64,000 nt of DNA from Clostridia bacterium. GTDB taxonomy: Bacteria > Bacillota > Clostridia > Oscillospirales > CAG-272. The position numbers were made by a program, and so were the translations under genes. Positions 15,474 to 23,618 of this stretch are shown here, piece by piece (positions within the stretch are counted from its first letter, which is position 1; every line of letters begins with the position of its first letter). Under the pieces are notes generated by a model, which worked only from the letters and a program-made list of their open reading frames with translations, made no database searches and was not told the DNA's origin. The stretch is from positions 1 to 64,000 of the forward strand of contig JAGAKG010000063.1 in NCBI GenBank assembly GCA_017625755.1, given 5' to 3'.

Positions 15474-18119
15474 TTATTTGTTTTTCTGTTTCTTCTTAAG
15501 CAAAAGTCTCTCAAAGACCTTAACTATCTCAACCAAAGGAATTATGAGGAAGGCAAGACCGAGAGCTATGAAATACTCCTTAAGGTCTATATGCTCAAAC
15601 TCAAACGCGTTTGCCATAAAGGGAATATAGATAACCGCCGTTGTGAGAAGCAGAGCAAGCGCACCTGCGCCCCAGAGCATAATATTCTGCGTCTTGAGGG
15701 TGAATAGCGAGCCGTGGCGGCTTCTCATATTGAACGCCTGGAAAATCTCTGCCATCGACATCGTGAGGAACGCCATCGTAATTCCGTCGGGGCTTTCGGT
15801 TATCTCCCAGACACCCGCTTCAATATAGTGTCCTATAAAGTACGCCGCAAGTGTGAGAATTGAAACGAGTATACCCTGATATACAACGCCCGAGAGAAGT
15901 CCGTCGGCAAATATTCCCTCCTTGGGGTCTCTGGGCGGAACTGTCATAGCGTCCTTCTCGGACTTTTCCATACCGAGCGCAAGCGCGGGCAGACTGTCTG
16001 TGATAAGGTTTATCCAGAGGATATGCGCGGGCTTCAGTATCGTAAATCCGAACATCGTGGCAACGAATATGCTTATAACCTCGCTGAGGTTAGAGGAAAG
16101 CAGGAACTGTATCGCCTTCTTGATATTCGCGTATATACGGCGACCTTCCTCAACCGCGCCTACTATCGTTGCGAAGTTATCGTCGGCAAGTATCATATCG
16201 GCAACATTCTTGGTAACATCGGTTCCCGTGATACCCATACCGACACCGATATCCGAGCTCTTTATACTCGGCGCGTCGTTCACTCCGTCTCCCGTCATAG
16301 CGCATATCTTTCCGTGAGCCTTCCAAGCCTTGACTATTCTGACCTTGTGCTCGGGCTGAACACGCGCGTATACCGAATAATTCTCAATGACCGCCTCAAG
16401 CTCCTCGTCGCTCATAGCCTCAACATCGGCTCCCGTGAGCGCGCCCTCGGCGCTCTCAAGTATCTGAAGCTGCTTCGCTATTGCAACAGCGGTATCCTTG
16501 TGGTCGCCCGTTATCATAACGACTCTTATTCCCGCAATATGACATTGAGCGACCGCATCCCTGACCTCGGGGCGTATCGGGTCTATCATACCCACAAGAC
16601 CGATATAAACAAGCTCTCTCTCAAGTGCCTCGGGAGAGGTGTCCTCGGGAATAGAATCATATCTTCTCATAGCTCCGCCAAGCACGCGGAGCGCGTCGTC
16701 AGCCATCTGCTTGTTCTGCGCGAGAATATTCGCTCTGTCCTCGTCGGTAAGCTCTCTTATTCCCTCGCCCGTATAGATAAACGAGCATCTTTTCAGCACC
16801 TCGTCGGGTGCGCCCTTAGTGAACTGAATATATCCGTCGCTATCCTTGTGAATAGTCGACATCATCTTTCTCATAGAGTCAAAGGGAGCCTCGGCTACTC
16901 TGGGGTAATCCTTTTTCAGCTTGCGCTTATTCAGCTTTCTATCAAGCGCGAAGGAGACGAGCGCGTTCTCGGTGGGCTCACCTATAACCACACCGTCCTC
17001 GCCAACCTCGGAATCTGTGCAGAGCGCCATTCCCCTTGCAAGAAGGTCATCGTCGGCGCTATATGATTTTACAACCGTCATCTTGTTCTGCGTGAGCGTT
17101 CCCGTCTTATCAGAGCATATCACCTGAGTACAGCCAAGTGTCTCAACCGCTGTAAGACGGCGTATGACGGCGTTTCTCGCCGACATTTTGGTAACACCCA
17201 TAGAGAGCACGATAGTCACGACCGCCGCAAGTCCCTCGGGTATCGCCGCAACCGCAAGGCTGACCGCAAGCATAAATGTATCTATCATTACAGATGTGTT
17301 TATCTCTCCTGCCTTTATGATACCCGCGGCAAAGATAACGACGCAGATGCCAAGAACAGCGATAGTCAATATACGGCTGAGCTGAGAGAGCTTACGCTGA
17401 AGGGGCGTTGCCTCGTCCTCCGCCTGAGCGAGCGCGTCGGCTATCTTACCCATCTCGGTATCCATACCGCAGGCGCAGACGACCGCCTTGCCTCGTCCGT
17501 AAACAACGGTGCTTCCCATATATATCATATTCTTTCTGTCTCCGAGCGGAACATCAGAAACGCCGCCCGCGAGCGCCGCATTGGTCTTTATAACAGGCAC
17601 AGACTCTCCCGTCAGCGCAGCTTCCTCGACCTTCATAGACGCGCACTCGATAATTCTCGCGTCCGCGGGAACCGCATCTCCCGCCTCAAGCACGATTATG
17701 TCTCCAACCACGAGGTCCTCACTCTTTATCGTCATAAGATTTCCGTCTCTTATGACCTTTGAGGTCGCCGAGGTCATTTCCTTCAGAGCGTCAATGGCTT
17801 TTTCCGCCTTACTCTCCTGAAATACGCCGAGAACCGCGTTGAGAACGACCACGAAAAGTATTATAAACACATCGGTGGGCGCCTCGTGCTCATAAACCGC
17901 CGTAATTGCCGAGAGAACCGCCGCAACCAGAAGCACGATTATCATCGGGTCTGCAAACTGGGAGAGGAATTTCTTTATAATTCCGTCCTTCTTTGCCTCG
18001 ATAAGCTTGTTTTTTCCGTTCTTTTCAAGTCGGGACTGCGCCTCTGCGGCAGACAGACCGTTCTCGTCAGCACCAAGCTTTCGAAGTACATTTTCTTTTT
18101 CTTCAAGATAATGTTTCAT
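15474..18119 (-). CDS. P-type cation ATPase (Ca2+/Mn2+ type)
   Basis: An 881-residue P2-type ATPase. The start at 18119 lies after AGAAAGGAAAG; the upstream extension lies in the leader RNA. Features in order: N-terminal cation ATPase domain, four membrane helices, LTGESVPV actuator motif (about 170-177), AAIPEGLAAV in M4, phosphorylation site DKTGT (Asp337), TGDH, MTGDGVNDAP (about 609-618) and six C-terminal membrane helices. It exports Ca2+ or Mn2+ from the cytoplasm. The upstream yybP-ykoY riboswitch, which senses Mn2+, favours a Mn2+ or Mn2+/Ca2+ export role; the fold alone would be called Ca2+-ATPase. Confidence 0.9.
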   Translation of the reverse strand: MKHYLEEKENVLRKLGADENGLSAAEAQSRLEKNGKNKLIEAKKDGIIKKFLSQFADPMIIVLLVAAVLSAITAVYEHEAPTDVFIILFVVVLNAVLGVFQESKAEKAIDALKEMTSATSKVIRDGNLMTIKSEDLVVGDIIVLEAGDAVPADARIIECASMKVEEAALTGESVPVIKTNAALAGGVSDVPLGDRKNMIYMGSTVVYGRGKAVVCACGMDTEMGKIADALAQAEDEATPLQRKLSQLSRILTIAVLGICVVIFAAGIIKAGEINTSVMIDTFMLAVSLAVAAIPEGLAAVVTIVLSMGVTKMSARNAVIRRLTAVETLGCTQVICSDKTGTLTQNKMTVVKSYSADDDLLARGMALCTDSEVGEDGVVIGEPTENALVSFALDRKLNKRKLKKDYPRVAEAPFDSMRKMMSTIHKDSDGYIQFTKGAPDEVLKRCSFIYTGEGIRELTDEDRANILAQNKQMADDALRVLGGAMRRYDSIPEDTSPEALERELVYIGLVGMIDPIRPEVRDAVAQCHIAGIRVVMITGDHKDTAVAIAKQLQILESAEGALTGADVEAMSDEELEAVIENYSVYARVQPEHKVRIVKAWKAHGKICAMTGDGVNDAPSIKSSDIGVGMGITGTDVTKNVADMILADDNFATIVGAVEEGRRIYANIKKAIQFLLSSNLSEVISIFVATMFGFTILKPAHILWINLITDSLPALALGMEKSEKDAMTVPPRDPKEGIFADGLLSGVVYQGILVSILTLAAYFIGHYIEAGVWEITESPDGITMAFLTMSMAEIFQAFNMRSRHGSLFTLKTQNIMLWGAGALALLLTTAVIYIPFMANAFEFEHIDLKEYFIALGLAFLIIPLVEIVKVFERLLLKKKQKNK

Positions 18120-18157
18120 AGCTTTCCTTTCTTCCGTTCGGAATATTACTATTTTAT

Positions 18158-18276
18158 GAAAAAAACGAGACTCATATACTTCAGTCGTATATGAGTCTCG
18201 TAAATTAAGATAAGCCAGACCTTTCGGCCATGAATGTTGACTTATCACACTTTCGTGCAAACTACTCCCTCACGGT
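18158..18276 (-). promoter_or_regulatory. yybP-ykoY (Mn2+) riboswitch with terminator switch
   Basis: The minus-strand leader contains, in order, GGGAGTAG (complement 18262-18269), GTCAACAT, a GGCCGAAAGGTC hairpin and ACGAGACTCA, the conserved pieces of the yybP-ykoY aptamer. P1 can form from TGAG and CTCA. The 3' strand (complement 18187-18201) is also the 5' arm of a perfect 15-bp terminator (second arm complement 18165-18179) followed by seven T. Aptamer closure and terminator are thus mutually exclusive, which implies an ON switch when ligand binds. Confidence 0.85.
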
Positions 18277-18282
18277 ATATAA

Positions 18283-18311
18283 ATATTACCACAATCTTCC
18301 TTTTTTGTCAA
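18283..18311 (-). promoter_or_regulatory. Promoter of the riboswitch-ATPase unit
   Basis: On the minus strand, TTGACA (complement 18306-18311), 17 bases, TAATAT (complement 18283-18288). Confidence 0.85.
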
Positions 18312-18335
18312 GCAAATTAAGAAAAAGTTAAAATA

Positions 18336-19052
18336 TTATTCACCGAGATAAGCTTTTTTGATTCTTTCGTCGTTTATAAGCTCGGAAGCCGCGCCGTCGG
18401 CAGTTATGCTTCCCGTTTCGAGAACATAAACTCTGTCGGATATCGACATAGCCTTCTTTGCGTTCTGTTCAACGAGAAGAACCGTCTTTCCCGCCTCGCG
18501 GAAGCTCTTGATTATCTCAAAAATCTCCGATACGAGCAGAGGAGAAAGTCCCATAGAGGGCTCGTCAAGCACTATCAGCTCGGGATTGGCAAGAAGCGCG
18601 CGTCCCATAGCGAGCATCTGCTGCTCTCCGCCCGAGAGCGTTCCCGCAAGCTGACGGCGACGCTCCTCAAGTCTCGGAAACTGCTTGAATACATTTTCAA
18701 GATTTGCGGCTATCTCCGCCTTATTCTTCTGAGAATAAGCGCCCATCAGGAGGTTTTCGTAAACCGTAAGGTTCTGGAAAACTCGTCTTCCCTCGGGAAC
18801 ATGAACCATTCCCATAGAAACTATCTTATGCGCGGGGATATGACCGATATCGGCTCCCTTGTAAAGAATAGTGCCGTGCTTGGGACGGATAAGTCCCGTG
18901 ATGGTGTGAAGCGTGGTGGTTTTTCCCGCTCCGTTGGCTCCGATAAGAGATACGATCTCGCCCCTGTCTACATGGAATGATATTCCCTTAAGGGCTTTTA
19001 TAACACCGTAATATACTTCAAGATCGGTTACTTCGAGTAAGCGTTCTGACAT
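18336..19052 (-). CDS. livF: Branched-chain amino acid ABC transporter ATPase LivF
   Basis: A 238-residue ABC ATPase: Walker A GANGAGKTT (about 36-44), signature LSGGEQQ, Walker B LIVLDEPSMGL and the His switch replaced in the usual LivF way by VEQN. The GLxPLLVSEIFEII segment after Walker B is typical of LivF. It is the last gene of livKHMGF, 23 bases after livG. With LivG it powers uptake of Leu/Ile/Val or similar amino acids through LivH-LivM. Confidence 0.92.
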   Translation of the reverse strand: MSERLLEVTDLEVYYGVIKALKGISFHVDRGEIVSLIGANGAGKTTTLHTITGLIRPKHGTILYKGADIGHIPAHKIVSMGMVHVPEGRRVFQNLTVYENLLMGAYSQKNKAEIAANLENVFKQFPRLEERRRQLAGTLSGGEQQMLAMGRALLANPELIVLDEPSMGLSPLLVSEIFEIIKSFREAGKTVLLVEQNAKKAMSISDRVYVLETGSITADGAASELINDERIKKAYLGE

Positions 19053-19075
19053 ATCAACAATCTTCCTTTCCTGAA

Positions 19076-19873
19076 TTATTCTCCTATGTATGCCTTGATA
19101 ACCTCGGGGTTATTGAGAACCTCAGAGGTCTCACCGACGGCAAGCTCTGTACCGAAGTTAAGCACCGTCAGCTTTTCGCATATACCGCCAACAAGACGCA
19201 TATCGTGCTCTATAAGCAGGATAGTGATATCAAACTCCTTGCGTATAAAGGAAATAACATCCATAAGCTCCTGAGTTTCGTTAGGGTTCATACCCGCGGC
19301 GGGCTCGTCGAGAAGCAACAGCTTGGGATTAGTTGCCATAGCTCTTGCTATCTCAAGCTTTCTCTGCTTACCGTAGGGCAGATTTGCCGCAAGATAGTCC
19401 TTATATTCGTCGAGCTTGAACACCTTGAGCAGCTCAAGCGCGCGCTCGTAATATTCCTTCTCCGACTTTCTGTGTCTTGGGAGGCGAAGCACCGACTGAA
19501 CGAGATTGCAGGGTATCTGATTTGCAAGTCCGACCATAACATTCTCAATTACCGTAAGGTTATTGAAAAGTCTGATGTTCTGGAAGGTTCTCGCGATTCC
19601 CTTCTTGTTCATTTCGGCGGGTGCCTTTCCCGTAAGATCCTCTCCGCAGAGATAAAATCTTCCAAGCGTCGGCTTATAAACACCCGTGAGAAGGTTAAAG
19701 ACCGTCGTCTTTCCCGCGCCGTTAGGACCGATAAGTCCGTAAAGCTCGCCCTTCTTTATCTCGAGGTTTACATTGTCGACCGCTTTAAGTCCGCCAAACT
19801 GTATGCAAAGGTGGTCTGCCTTGAGAACGATCTCGCGTCCGTCCTCGGCGTATATCTTCTTTATCTCAGCCAT
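19076..19873 (-). CDS. livG: Branched-chain amino acid ABC transporter ATPase LivG
   Basis: A 265-residue ABC ATPase: Walker A GPNGAGKTT, a LivG-type insert between Walker A and the signature (ARTFQNIRLFNNLTV...), degenerate signature LPYGKQRKLEIARA, Walker B LLLDEPAAGMNP and switch His in LLIEHDM. It starts 2 bases downstream of the livM stop, indicating translational coupling. It is the second ATPase of the LivFG heterodimer. Confidence 0.92.
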   Translation of the reverse strand: MAEIKKIYAEDGREIVLKADHLCIQFGGLKAVDNVNLEIKKGELYGLIGPNGAGKTTVFNLLTGVYKPTLGRFYLCGEDLTGKAPAEMNKKGIARTFQNIRLFNNLTVIENVMVGLANQIPCNLVQSVLRLPRHRKSEKEYYERALELLKVFKLDEYKDYLAANLPYGKQRKLEIARAMATNPKLLLLDEPAAGMNPNETQELMDVISFIRKEFDITILLIEHDMRLVGGICEKLTVLNFGTELAVGETSEVLNNPEVIKAYIGE

Positions 19874-19874
19874 T

Positions 19875-20924
19875 TCAGTTTTCCTCCTTTGCCACGGTAT
19901 CGGAGGTCACCTCTGCCGTCTTTTTCTTCTTTGAGAAAAGCTTTTTGAGGTTGTATTTCTCTCGGAAATTTTTAAGTCCGGGAGCATTTCTGTATATAAC
20001 GATACCTATAAGTATTACCGCGTAGATTATATCCTTCAGCACCGCGAGGTTTCCTGTGAGGATATTCGCAAGCTCACGGTTCAGGAATGTAACAAGCACA
20101 GCGGAAATGATAGAGCCGCCGATATTGCCCATTCCGCCGAGAACGACGATAACGAGTATCTCGATGGAATAGTTATAATCGAATATCTGGCTTGATACAT
20201 TGAACTTCGTATAGCTGTAAAGCACGCCTGCAAGTCCCGCGAATACAGCGGAGAGAATAAAGCCTATAAGCTTATAGCGGGTAACATTGATACCCGTTGC
20301 TCTTGCCGCTATTTCGTTGTCGCGTATCGCCTTTATAGCGCGTCCGTGCTTGCTTCGGATAAGATTCTGAATAACGAACAGAGTTATCAGCACCATTATG
20401 AAGCAGATAACATAAAACCATTCCTTGTTGAATCTGGGGGTAGGCAGACCTATGGGGCCGCCGAAGCTTTCCTCGCTTGTGTTAAGGAATATCGTTCTGA
20501 CTATTTCACCGAACGCAAGCGTTGTAATAGCAAGATAGTCACCTCTGAGTCGGAGAGCGGGAAGTCCGATAAGAAATCCGCAAATACCCGCGCATATTCC
20601 ACCAACAACGAGAGCAATCACAAGAATCACAATATTAAGTATTGGATCGTCTTCTCCGAGCTGCTGTGTAAGCACATACGCGACCTTTCCGCCGAGATAC
20701 GCGCCAACGCACATAAATCCCGCGTGACCGAGAGAAAGCTCACCCAAAAATCCGACCACAAGGCTCAGAGACACCGCAAGCATTATCTTTATTGCGATTT
20801 CCTCAAGCAAAATAGCCGTCGATGCCTTCAGTACTCCCGAAAGAGAAAGTATTACGCAAATTACCGTTACCAAGCCTATAACTATATAGCTTATGTAATT
20901 CTTTAAGCTCGTAAATTTTTTCAT
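19875..20924 (-). CDS. livM: Branched-chain amino acid permease LivM
   Basis: A 349-residue integral membrane protein with about nine helices. It has the LivM motifs GYLGELSLGHAGF-like (here FLGELSLGHAGFMCVGAY, near residue 60) and the EAA-like loop GRAIKAIRDNEIAARATGIN near residue 200. It has a charged Lys-rich C-terminal tail of about 40 residues, longer than usual. It lies directly after livH and before livG. Confidence 0.92.
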   Translation of the reverse strand: MKKFTSLKNYISYIVIGLVTVICVILSLSGVLKASTAILLEEIAIKIMLAVSLSLVVGFLGELSLGHAGFMCVGAYLGGKVAYVLTQQLGEDDPILNIVILVIALVVGGICAGICGFLIGLPALRLRGDYLAITTLAFGEIVRTIFLNTSEESFGGPIGLPTPRFNKEWFYVICFIMVLITLFVIQNLIRSKHGRAIKAIRDNEIAARATGINVTRYKLIGFILSAVFAGLAGVLYSYTKFNVSSQIFDYNYSIEILVIVVLGGMGNIGGSIISAVLVTFLNRELANILTGNLAVLKDIIYAVILIGIVIYRNAPGLKNFREKYNLKKLFSKKKKTAEVTSDTVAKEEN

Positions 20925-20925
20925 C

Positions 20926-21846
20926 TTATACCTTCTCCCTTCTCATCTTACCCAACAAGCCCGAGGGCTTGACCAGAAGCAGAATTATAAGAATTGAAAA
21001 TTCAATCGCGTCTGTATAGGGAGAAATTGCGGGGACAGCTTGAGCAAAGCACTCTATAACGCCGAGCAATATTCCGCCGATCATAGCTCCGGGAATAGAG
21101 CCTATTCCACCGATAACGGCTGCCGTGAACGCCTTGATTCCGGGCAGAGAGCCGAAGGTAGGCGTCATAGTAGGAGCCTTCAAAAGGAAGAACACGCTTG
21201 CGAGAGCGGCGAGCGCCGAGCCTATCGCAAAGGTTATCATAATTATTCTGTTAACATTTATACCCATAAGCTGAGCCGCGCCCTTATCCTCGGATACGGC
21301 GACCATCGCGCGTCCCGTTTTCGAGAACTTTACGAACAGACTGAGCGCAATCATAACGAGTATCGAGCAAACAAGGGTAATTATCGTGTTGTATCCGATA
21401 GCAAGACCGCCTATCTTAAGGATTCCGAAGTCGAGAGCTTTAATATTGACATGCTTCGGAGCCGAGCCGAATATCATCTGAGCCAGACTCTGCAACAGAT
21501 AGCTGACACCGATTGCGGTGATAAGCACCGCCAGAGGCGATGCTCCGCGAAGCGGCTTATATGCCACCTTTTCGACTACTATACCCAGCATCATACAGAA
21601 TACCATCGCCGCTATTATCGCTATTATAGAGCTTATTATCGCTACTGTGGGATTATATACCCCACTTAACAGAATAGCTAAAAACGGCAGAACGGTATGA
21701 ACGGTATATCCGCCGACCATTATGATATCGCCGTGGGCGAAGTTAAGCATTTTCGCAATTCCGTAAACCATAGTATATCCGAGCGCTATCATCGCGTAGA
21801 TACCGCCGAGACTAAGCCCGTTTACGAATGTTGTTAAAAATTCCAT
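20926..21846 (-). CDS. livH: Branched-chain amino acid permease LivH
   Basis: A 306-residue membrane protein with about eight helices. It shows the LivH signatures GLSLGGIYAMIALGYTMVYG at the N-terminus, MLNFAHGDIIM, and the cytoplasmic loop TGRAMVAVSEDKGAAQLMGI (about residues 190-210) that contacts the ATPase. It is separated from livK by about 96 bases holding a hairpin, so it may be expressed at lower level than the binding protein. Confidence 0.92.
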   Translation of the reverse strand: MEFLTTFVNGLSLGGIYAMIALGYTMVYGIAKMLNFAHGDIIMVGGYTVHTVLPFLAILLSGVYNPTVAIISSIIAIIAAMVFCMMLGIVVEKVAYKPLRGASPLAVLITAIGVSYLLQSLAQMIFGSAPKHVNIKALDFGILKIGGLAIGYNTIITLVCSILVMIALSLFVKFSKTGRAMVAVSEDKGAAQLMGINVNRIIMITFAIGSALAALASVFFLLKAPTMTPTFGSLPGIKAFTAAVIGGIGSIPGAMIGGILLGVIECFAQAVPAISPYTDAIEFSILIILLLVKPSGLLGKMRREKV

Positions 21847-21867
21847 AGTATTTCCTTTACTATTTTA

Positions 21868-21909
21868 AGAAACAATTGCCAACGCAAATATGCATCGGCA
21901 ACTGTTTCT
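21868..21909 (-). terminator. Intercistronic hairpin livK-livH
   Basis: AGAAACAGTTGCC/GGCAATTGTTTCT on the minus strand, 13 bp with one G-U pair, followed by a short T-rich stretch. It likely acts as a partial terminator or RNA stabiliser, letting livK exceed livHMGF. Confidence 0.6.
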
Positions 21910-21942
21910 AACTTTAGTTATTCAATTGCGTATCAAGCAAAA

Positions 21943-23130
21943 TTACGCGTTCTTTTCCTTTACGATATACTTGATAGCTTCCTTAACGACTGTTCCGTCC
22001 TCGCTCCAACTGATGTGGGACTTCTCGTCGCCTTCACACTTACCTGTGATTCCTCTGAACTCGAATGTATCGCTGTTGAATACCTTCTTGAGGATCTCGC
22101 ACATATCGCTTGCGGATGTGTCTGCGTCAACCTCCTCGCCGTTCTCAACAGCTACCTTGAGAGCCTCGTAGATAGCGTATACGCAGTCGTAAGCAGCAGC
22201 ACCGAACTGGTTAAGGGGCTCCTTCTCCTCGTCGTACTTGTCGTTGTACTTCTTGATGAAGTCAGCGGCAGGTCCCTCTTTTGCGGTGGAGTTGAAGTGA
22301 GAGAGCATACTGATCTCCTGAGGAATTGTTGTGATATCGAAGCCTTCGATAGCGTCGATTCCGTCAAATCCGTCGCAGCCGTAGTAGGTTACGATCTTGT
22401 TCTCAACCTTGGTTGCCTGGGTCATAAACTGAGAAGCGGGTGTGTAGTAAATGGGCATGAATACGACTTCGCAGTCCTTAAGAGTCTGGATCTGAGAGTC
22501 GAATGTGGAAGCCTCGCCTGTAAAGTTAGCTTCCTTAAGGTCTGCGCTGAAGGAAGCGTCAAGAGCGTCCTTGAAGTTCTTTGTGATACCTGTGGAATAC
22601 TCGTCGTCAGCCTTGTAGAAGATACCTATCTTCTTGCCCTCGTAGTTGTCATTGAAGAACTCAGCAGCAGCAGTACCCTGGTTGGAATCTGCAAAGCACA
22701 TCTGATATCCGTTTGAGAACTCGGGGACAGCGTCACCGGTTGCAGAGGGTGTGAGGAAGAATATGTTGTCTTCCTTGGAAAGGTTCTTGAACTCAAGACC
22801 GGGCTTTGTGGTAACGGTTCCGAGAGAAACCTGCATACCGTCCTCAACGAGAGCGGTGTAAAGATTTTCAACATTCTCGGGCTTATGCTCGTCATCACGC
22901 ATATCAAGCTCGAACTTGATGCCGTTGAGACCGCCTGCCTCGTTGATCTCGTCAACCGCGAGCTGAGCGGAGTTCTTAACTGCGATTCCGTAAATGGAAG
23001 CGCCGCCTGTGAGAGGACCTGTGAGACCGATTTTGATCACATCGTCCGATTTCTTACAGCCTACGAATGCCGCGCCTACCATAGCGAAGCACATAAGAAC
23101 CGCAAGAATCTTGCAAATTGTCTTTTTCAT
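21943..23130 (-). CDS. livK: Branched-chain amino acid binding lipoprotein LivK
   Basis: A 395-residue periplasmic-binding-protein type I fold. It has a lipoprotein signal with lipobox Phe-Val-Gly-Cys (Cys25), IKIGLTGPLTGGASIYG at the mature N-terminus, and the conserved domain order of Leu/Ile/Val binding proteins, including DSNQGTAAAEF and YYGCDGFDG. It is anchored outside the membrane and delivers ligand to LivH-LivM. It is first in the operon, with its own strong promoter. Confidence 0.92.
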   Translation of the reverse strand: MKKTICKILAVLMCFAMVGAAFVGCKKSDDVIKIGLTGPLTGGASIYGIAVKNSAQLAVDEINEAGGLNGIKFELDMRDDEHKPENVENLYTALVEDGMQVSLGTVTTKPGLEFKNLSKEDNIFFLTPSATGDAVPEFSNGYQMCFADSNQGTAAAEFFNDNYEGKKIGIFYKADDEYSTGITKNFKDALDASFSADLKEANFTGEASTFDSQIQTLKDCEVVFMPIYYTPASQFMTQATKVENKIVTYYGCDGFDGIDAIEGFDITTIPQEISMLSHFNSTAKEGPAADFIKKYNDKYDEEKEPLNQFGAAAYDCVYAIYEALKVAVENGEEVDADTSASDMCEILKKVFNSDTFEFRGITGKCEGDEKSHISWSEDGTVVKEAIKYIVKEKNA

Positions 23131-23197
23131 GGTTATTCACCTCATAAAAATTTTATTTTGGAAAAGCCGAAAGCCTAACCAATTTTCTATACATTAA

Positions 23198-23226
23198 ATA
23201 ATATCATAACATTTCCTTGATGTCAA
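23198..23226 (-). promoter_or_regulatory. Promoter of the liv operon
   Basis: On the minus strand, TTGACA (complement 23221-23226), 17 bases, TATTAT (complement 23198-23203). Confidence 0.8.
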
Positions 23227-23391
23227 GTTTATTTTTCTTTTAAAAAAATATTTTGTCATATTTCACAAAAAAACAGGCTTAGACCGTGTATATCGAGTAA
23301 CATTGTAACATTATCATTATATACAAGAAGTTTTCGAGAGCAAATCTCGATTTGAAAGCAAAAATTAGTTATTTATGCATATTTGCAAATT

Positions 23392-23419
23392 ACAACACTC
23401 TTTGATTGTGTTGTTTTTT
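23392..23419 (+). terminator. Orphan terminator in the livK-GH3 gap
   Basis: ACAACAC/GTGTTGT with a nine-base loop followed by six T on the plus strand, although no plus-strand gene precedes it. The rest of 23227-23520 is AT-rich with no gene seen. A small plus-strand RNA ending here is possible but unsupported. Confidence 0.5.
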
Positions 23420-23521
23420 ATAATTTATATTATATATGTTTCACATTTACATACTTTTATTCGATATTATATGCGTTAAAAAGCACAATACAATACAGCA
23501 GATTATAATTTCAAAGCAAAA

Positions 23522-23592
23522 GGGCTGATTCACTTAGATACCAAAGCCGCAAGTTAGTTCTTGTCGCCGCATCAAATGAATCCGCCCTTTTT
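23522..23592 (-). terminator. Repeated hairpin, copy 3 (GGGCTGATTC family)
   Basis: Arms GGGCTGATTC and GAATCCGCCC (one mismatch) flank an inner 46 bases with little pairing. It follows the GH3 stop on the minus strand and ends in a T-rich stretch. Confidence 0.6.
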
Positions 23593-23618
23593 GGTTATAA
23601 TTCCCGATAATCGTCCTG

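Noticed and set aside
16023-17066. 347-residue plus-strand frame
   Set aside because: Antisense to the P-type ATPase, whose catalytic motifs are intact on the other strand.
19205-19948. 247-residue plus-strand frame
   Set aside because: Antisense shadow of livG with no ribosome site or domain.
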